The position numbers and the translations under genes were made by a program. DNA of 64,000 bases from Brachycybe producta (lineage: Eukaryota; Arthropoda; Diplopoda; Playtdesmida; Andrognathidae), in NCBI GenBank assembly GCA_036925085.1, contig JAUPFP010000015.1:4160426-4224425 (forward strand). The letters are read 5' to 3'. Positions 59,401 through 64,000 of the stretch are shown in pieces; the first letter of the stretch is position 1, and each line of letters starts with the position of its first letter. Under the pieces are notes generated by a model, which did no database searches, was not told the origin of the DNA, and worked only from the letters and a program-made list of their open reading frames with translations.

Positions 59401-60139
59401 AAACAACAACAATGTGTGTAATCAACTCTTTTTATACCTGATGATGATGATGATGACGACGATAAACAACAACAATTAATCACGTGATATTAGATGTAAA
59501 AAGAGATGCGCCGCCGCCGCCGCCGCCGTTGCTGCTTTTCGTAACATTCATTAAAATATGAAACAGATCTTCTCTTTCAGACTATAGACAATCGCTAAAC
59601 CCGGCTTAATTTAAGCTGTTTTTTTAAAAGTGTAAACAACAACAACACCTCTCTAGAACCCTTGATTATTCAGTCTGTCTTTTTCAGGTACAAAAAATGA
59701 AGAGAAACTTGAATGTGTATTAGAAACTAGAAAGGTCATTTAGGTCATATTTTTTTTTAAATTTTGCCTACAAAAAAAGTTCATTTTGAAAGATATCAAC
59801 TTGAAAGTGATTGAGCTACCTTTCTAGTTTCTAAAACACTTTCATTGTTTCAATTTCTCTTCATTTTGATTAAGAAGAGGACAAAATAAAGAGTTCGAGA
59901 GGCGTTTTACACTTTAAAACCACCTTATTTCCAATTTTCATATTTGATATCTTTCAAAATAAAACGTTTTTTTTAATAGACAAATTAAAAATGACTGTTG
60001 GGTTGTTGTTTATGGAACTCCATAAAAAGCTTATTTTGAAAGATATCGAAAACATGAAACTTCCCAATATTGAATGAGTTCTAATAAATAAAACACCTTG
60101 AAGTTTCTCTTCATTTTTGATTCTGAAATACAGAATTAC
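59401..60139. repeat. (CCG)n run and TTTCAAAATAAA dispersed repeat
   Basis: Six to seven CCG triplets at 59510-59528; 59690-60120 carries the CTAGAAAGGTCATT / GAAAGATATCAACTTGAAAG family in both orientations. No gene. Confidence 0.6.
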
Positions 60140-60345
60140 ACAGGTAATTAGAAAACGGGACAAACAGAAGTTGGCTCCGCCCTTTTTATGACGACCGGCA
60201 ACTTCTAATTGGTTGGTTATGTAGTCTGACGACACATGATCCGCCCTTTTCAACGTCGAACCACACAACAAACCAATTAGAAGTTGCCGATCGTCATAAC
60301 AAGGGCGGAGCCAACTTCTGTTTGTCCCGATTTCTAATTGCCTGT
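60140..60345. mobile_element. Foldback MITE, full copy
   Basis: ACAGGTAATTAGAAAACGGG at left and CCCGATTTCTAATTGCCTGT at right; duplication CAGAATTAC / CAGAATTAT (8 of 9). It is inserted in the dispersed repeat just described. Confidence 0.92.
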
Positions 60346-61000
60346 CAGAATTATAGGAGTTCGCGAGGCGTTTGACAATTTAAAATTATCTTACATTTTT
60401 TTTGAGCCGCTCGCTGTGCGTAATACATATTTTTTTTACAACACAGATAAAAATCCATGTAATAAACTCTCATAATCGATTGGTCCCTAGAGTGTATCGA
60501 TATATTTACGTGGGTGGAGAGGTGGATAAAGAGAGGCGGATAAAGAGGGAGAGAAAGAGAATAAAAGAAAGACAGAGAGAGGGAGAGAAAGAGAATAAAA
60601 GAAAGACAGAGAGAGGGAGAGAAAGAGAATAAAAGAAAGACAGAGAGAGAGAGAGAGAAAGAGAGACTGAGAGGAAGAGAGAGAGAAAGAGAGAAAGACT
60701 GAGAGGAAGAGAGAGAGAGAGAGAGAGAAAGAATGAGAGGAAGAGAGAGAGAGAAAGACTGAGAGGAAGAGAGAGAAAGAGAGAAAGACTGAGAGGAAGA
60801 GAGAGAGAGAGAGAGAAAGAATGAGAGGAAGAGAGAGAGAGAAAGACTGAGAGAGAGAGAAAGACTGAGAGAAAGAGAGAAAGAAAGACTGAGATGAAGA
60901 GCGAGAGAGAAAGACTGAGAGGAAGAGAGAGAGAATGAAGTAGAATAAAAAAGAGAATCAATAAATGTCCCGAATTCACAAAAAAACCCGTCAATATTAT
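60346..61000. repeat. GA-rich microsatellite block
   Basis: 60520-60950 is made of GAGAGAAAGA, ACTGAGAGGAAGAGAGAGA and AGAATAAAAGAAAGACAGAGAG units. The 194-codon minus-strand frame through it is a composition artefact. Confidence 0.92.
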
Positions 61001-61587
61001 GATATGAGAAACGGTAAAGAAGAAAAGGAAGAAAAAAAAAACCCCAGTTTCTCCAACAATATCCATCATTTTTCTTTTAATGACCCCCACCCACCCTCAC
61101 CCCAAAAAACATTATATGTAAATTTCATTTAACAAAAAAAAAACTGTCAACATTTTCGCTCTTTCTTCTGCGAGCTTAATTTTTTTTTTTTTCCACAAAA
61201 CAAAAATAAAAAAACATAATAAAAAGCGTCAAAGCATATAAAAATGTAATTTCTACTTTCCATCAGATCTGCATTGCAAATGTATTAACTCAACACCCCC
61301 CTCCTCCCCCCTATGAAATCGTGTTTTCAAAATGATAAAAAAACAGGAGGACAAATTGGAGAGAGTTCATCACATCATCTCTTTATAATATATTATAAAC
61401 TGTATAATATACAGAGAGATAGATAGATAGATAGACAAAACTCTCAAAATTCCGCCATTTGTGTGTGAATCTAAAAACCACCCTAATTCTTCCCTATATA
61501 ATTTCATATAATTTCAATCATATAATAATCCATTTTAAAACAAATATCTTTTAGAGTCAATATTAGTATTAAAATATTCATACTTAC
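61001..61587. other. Stretch without recognised elements
   Basis: Contains A, T and C runs and (GATA)n at 61417-61436. No gene seen. Confidence 0.45.
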
Positions 61588-61830
61588 AGTCGTCTTCCGT
61601 TTGAGGCTTTTGTTTTTTAAATATTGTTTCTATTTAAAGGTTATTTCTTTTTTTTTTTTTGGTAATATATTTTTCCCCCCTATACGTGACTTCTCTGCAC
61701 AACTCGGCTCCTTTACTCACGCCACTCACTACTACAGCTGCTCCTGAGAGTTGACTCGCCGGCAACACACTCACTTCTCTTTCTCTATAGCGGAGTTTCT
61801 ATCTCTCTATCTCTCTCTGTCAATCCATTC
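61588..61830 (-). promoter_or_regulatory. Candidate synapsin promoter and non-coding first exon
   Basis: On the minus strand a TATA-like TTTTATATG at about 61835-61843 is followed by a GA-rich run and then by a stretch of relatively high GC (about 61680-61790) with several CpGs. It ends in a very strong donor, ACT|gtaagtatg, at 61588. No long frame is present. Position and strand fit a 5' non-coding exon of synapsin joined to the acceptor at 47425, but it could equally serve the divergent exon at 63211. This is inference from splice-site strength alone. Confidence 0.3.
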
Positions 61831-61843
61831 ATATAAAAATGGG

Positions 61844-61872
61844 TTAAAAAATCCGCTCTTCGAGAGCGGAAC

Positions 61873-61908
<36 letters not shown>

Positions 61909-63210
61909 AGCAATATACAGTATGTCTCAGAATTCACAGTCTAATTTGAAAAATATAGTGACGTATCTGAATCGTTTAAAATTAAAATATCTCAGAAAAT
62001 TACAAGACAAATCTAAGAAATTATATCAAAATATAGTTGTACAAAAAAAATTAGTTAAGAAATATAAAAAGCTATTGAACTTCAAAAATTAAAGTTTAAA
62101 ATGCACTTTTTTTTTCTAAAAAAAACATTTTTTTAAAATTCAATAACTTTTTTTATCAGCTAATAACGGCATCCACATATGTTATTAACAATTTCTCTAG
62201 ATTTCAAATGTGTAACCTTTATTGTTTCTGAGAAAATCAATATTAAACAATTAGATTGTGGCAAACCATAATATCTTACAATAAAACGACTGGGGCCTCC
62301 CCCCCCCCCCGTGTTTTACTGAATTTCCACACTTCAATTTTATACTGTGTTTTCAGTAAAACTCAAACAAAGAGTTTATTATCATAATAAACTCATAATA
62401 ACACATCATAATAATCATCATAATAAACTCTTTGATTCAAATAACAAGCATAACGGCTTGCCATACCTATGCTCTCTGCTATGAATCTTTGTGAATCTTA
62501 GTTAAATTTTATACAGGTTTTCTTTCTATAACAAGACCCATGCAAACAGCACATGTACGTTATCCAGCATAATTATGTAACTGCAAAATAATAAATCTGC
62601 ACAATTCAAATTAAAAAAAAAAGTCGAAAACAATCCGCCAACGAAATCTATTATAAAAAAATGTTTACGAAATGTCATTACTAAACTAATTTTTGTGAAA
62701 AGGGGAGAACCAAGATGACGTTTTTGGCACAAGAACGTCAAAGCGAACCACCAATAGGCTAACACCTTTTACGAACGAAAAATAACTTCAAATATTTAAC
62801 GTCATGCCCAGTCATGTTGCGCCATTAAAACTAAATCATAGCCTCGCTATCGCCATCTGCTGGCAATTATGAAAATTACTACAACTTCTTCATAGCCTCG
62901 TTATATAAAATGTAATAAATTAATAATATAAGGAGACTATGGCTTGTAACACTAACCACTAATATATAAAATTTGATACATTTTTTATATTAACACACTA
63001 CAATACGACGCTCACGTTCATATATAAACGATCAAACACATTATAAATTATTAAAACCGGCGCAAGGGGTCAAAGGTCACATTGCTAATAACAAAGAAAT
63101 ACTATAGAACAGCCTTTAATTCAGCTAAGAAGCTCGTTATTTTTGCGTTATTACCATGTCCAACCAAGAAAAATAACATAAATACAATCAAAAGAAAACA
63201 AAATACTTAC
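61844..63210. other. AT-rich stretch left of the divergent exon
   Basis: (TA)n at 61876-61903, an ATG-initiated 56-codon frame at 61922-62092 (lysine-rich, no known family), a C run at 62290-62300, and a CATAATAA-rich stretch at 62380-62430. No second exon for the 63211 gene was recognised. Confidence 0.45.
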
Positions 63211-63267
63211 ATTTCGTCGTTGAAACGGAGAATAAAATAGACATCTGAGAAAAAATAAGCCCGCCAT
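63211..63267 (-). CDS. Possible first coding exon of an unknown gene divergent from NDUFA5
   Basis: On the minus strand an ATG in strong context (aaaaATGG) opens 19 codons, MAGLFFLRCLFYSPFQRRN, followed directly by the strong donor gtaagtatt. The peptide is hydrophobic and arginine-containing with no acidic residue, as mitochondrial presequences often are. AAAAATGGCGGGC overlapping the start resembles a YY1-type translation-start element. The ATG is 137 bases from the NDUFA5 ATG, head to head. I found no convincing second exon down to 61.9 kb, so the gene cannot be named. Confidence 0.35.
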
Positions 63268-63403
63268 TTTTATTTCAGCTCGAGAATGTCGAAAACAAGA
63301 CATCAAACGCCATCTATCGGTATCTAATGTAAACTTTGTGGCGAGTCCACTTGAACATCTTTTTCAAGGGTAGATAAGGTTGTTATTGAATTAATTTTAA
63401 AAC
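63268..63403. promoter_or_regulatory. Probable bidirectional promoter between NDUFA5 and a divergent exon
   Basis: The 136 bases between two opposed ATGs include ACGCCATCTATCGG and GTGGCGAGTC, islands of higher GC in AT-rich DNA, and no TATA box in either direction. A short TATA-less space fits housekeeping mitochondrial genes. Inferred from position. Confidence 0.4.
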
Positions 63404-63424
63404 ATGGCTGGAATCCTAAAGAAG
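63404..63424 (+). CDS. NDUFA5: NDUFA5 exon 1 (MAGILKK)
   Basis: Seven codons, ATG with a good context (aacATGG), then the donor AAG|gtaagg. The conserved N terminus MAGxLKK is typical of the subunit, which has no cleaved presequence. Confidence 0.92.
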
Positions 63425-64000
63425 GTAAGGTAGTAATTTGACGAAAATATCGTTTTTAAATTAATTTATATTTTGTTAGACGACTGGATTAACAGGATTG
63501 GAAGTTTCTCGTAACCCGCATCATGTAAGCACAATTAAAAGCTTGAAAGACACATTGAAAGGGTTGCTTTTATCGTTTGAATTATCGTTGCATTCATTGA
63601 CTCCTTTTTTTCGCATCTTTTTTTAAGGCCTTGGGAGTTTTATATAAGAAAATCCTATTAATTTTGGATAAGATGCCCGCTGAAACTACGTACAGAAGAC
63701 ACACGGAACAGCTGATAACACAAAGATACAATTTAGTCCAATCAGTAATTAAAAACAGAACTTTTCTTTCGATTAACGATTAACTTTCGTAAAGATCTAA
63801 TTCGTTTAACGATTTGTTTTTGATCTCTTGTGTGTGCCTATAGGAAAAGGACATAACGCAACTAGAAGAAAAGGTGAATGGAGGTCAAGTTGAGGAACTC
63901 ATCCTACAGGTTATATTTACCATTTGAAATATTTTTTTTGAAGTTTGCTTCGTTACGGTGTGATTTATCGTAACTCGTTTCGATGTGTTGTAGGCCGAAA
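63404..64000 (+). CDS. NDUFA5: NADH dehydrogenase (complex I) 1 alpha subcomplex subunit 5, 5' part
   Basis: NDUFA5 (B13) is an accessory subunit of the matrix arm of respiratory complex I. Exons 63404-63424, 63480-63524, 63628-63744, 63844-63909 and 63994 to the window end join in phase with GT-AG introns of 55-103 bases. The protein begins MAGILKK-TTGLTGLEVSRNPHH, continues ALGVLYKKILLILDKMP, TYRRHTEQLI, then EKDITQLEEKVNGGQVEELI and LQ-AE. The family pattern MAGxLKKTTGLxGL, LxxLYxKIL, YRxxTEQ and GGQxEExIxQAE is fully met. The remaining third lies beyond the window. The start has A at -3 and G at +4. Confidence 0.95.
63480..63524 (+). CDS. NDUFA5: NDUFA5 exon 2
   Basis: Fifteen codons, TTGLTGLEVSRNPHH, between TTGTTAG and CAT|gtaagc; phase 0 on both sides. 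Confidence 0.95.
63628..63744 (+). CDS. NDUFA5: NDUFA5 exon 3
   Basis: Thirty-nine codons from ALGVLYKKILLILDKMP to the segment ending NLVQS, between TTTTTTTAAG and TCA|gtaatt; phase 0 on both sides. Confidence 0.95.
63844..63909 (+). CDS. NDUFA5: NDUFA5 exon 4
   Basis: Twenty-two codons, EKDITQLEEKVNGGQVEELI then LQ, between CCTATAG and CAG|gttata. The GGQVEE motif is characteristic of the subunit. Confidence 0.95.
63994..64000 (+). CDS. NDUFA5: NDUFA5 exon 5, first bases (cut by window end)
   Basis: After TTGTAG the next codons are GCC GAA, giving the expected ..LQ-AE junction before the window stops. Confidence 0.85.

Noticed and set aside
58307-59483. Two overlapping minus-strand frames of about 370 codons, the longest in the window
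   Set aside because: They translate a 22-base GA-rich satellite in two frames at once, are made only of S, L, F, H, I and V repeats, and merely reflect the absence of stop codons in the array.
60506-61090. 194-codon minus-strand frame
   Set aside because: Translation of a GA microsatellite block; no independent coding evidence.

Overview
The window is AT-rich eukaryotic DNA from an invertebrate animal, with spliced GT-AG genes, very long introns, many short non-autonomous transposons, and long homopolymer and purine runs. The three recognisable proteins look most like arthropod or other protostome versions: synapsin begins [13 protein letters not shown], the TIMP has an eight-cysteine C-terminal domain, and NDUFA5 carries a HHALGVLYKKIL stretch. 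I infer an arthropod or close ecdysozoan relative; the species cannot be told from the sequence alone.

Layout. Positions 1-6352 are non-coding, downstream of synapsin, with repeats and a three-layer transposon nest at 3.4-4.7 kb. A complete synapsin gene lies on the minus strand in ten coding exons between 47176 (ATG) and 6353 (TAA), encoding 509 residues. Its fifth intron is 33.7 kb long and holds, on the opposite strand, a complete five-exon TIMP gene (metalloproteinase inhibitor, ATG 30354, stop 43265, 225 residues). This is the synapsin/TIMP nested pair known from vertebrates and Drosophila, here with the TIMP between the same synapsin exons (after ..PNHNEM and before [11 protein letters not shown]). 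Upstream of synapsin, 47.4-61.6 kb is repeat-rich and may be a 5' untranslated intron leading to a candidate first exon near 61.6-61.8 kb. At the right edge are the first exons of NDUFA5 (respiratory complex I subunit) on the plus strand from 63404. A short divergent coding exon on the minus strand at 63267-63211 suggests a bidirectional promoter.

Almost everything else is small transposons. Families could be separated by their ends and target duplications: (1) palindromic foldback elements of about 150-260 bp ending ACAGGCA..TGCCTGT with 9-bp target duplications (Mutator-like signature), about 17 copies; (2) about 400-bp elements rich in ATTCGA with 8-bp duplications (hAT-like), 6 copies; (3) about 310-bp elements ending TACCTTGTACACAC with TAA duplications (PIF/Harbinger-like), 4 insertions; (4) an element family rich in ACTATCG motifs, flanked by TTAAA; (5) hAT-like elements ending TAGGGTTCGGATTT; plus LINE and SINE fragments. 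Many are nested, so relative ages can be read. The most unusual observations concern family 1: arms match each other within a copy but differ between copies, the core carries CRE, GC-box and CCAAT motifs, and one nested insertion gave rise to a 12-copy 33-bp tandem array.
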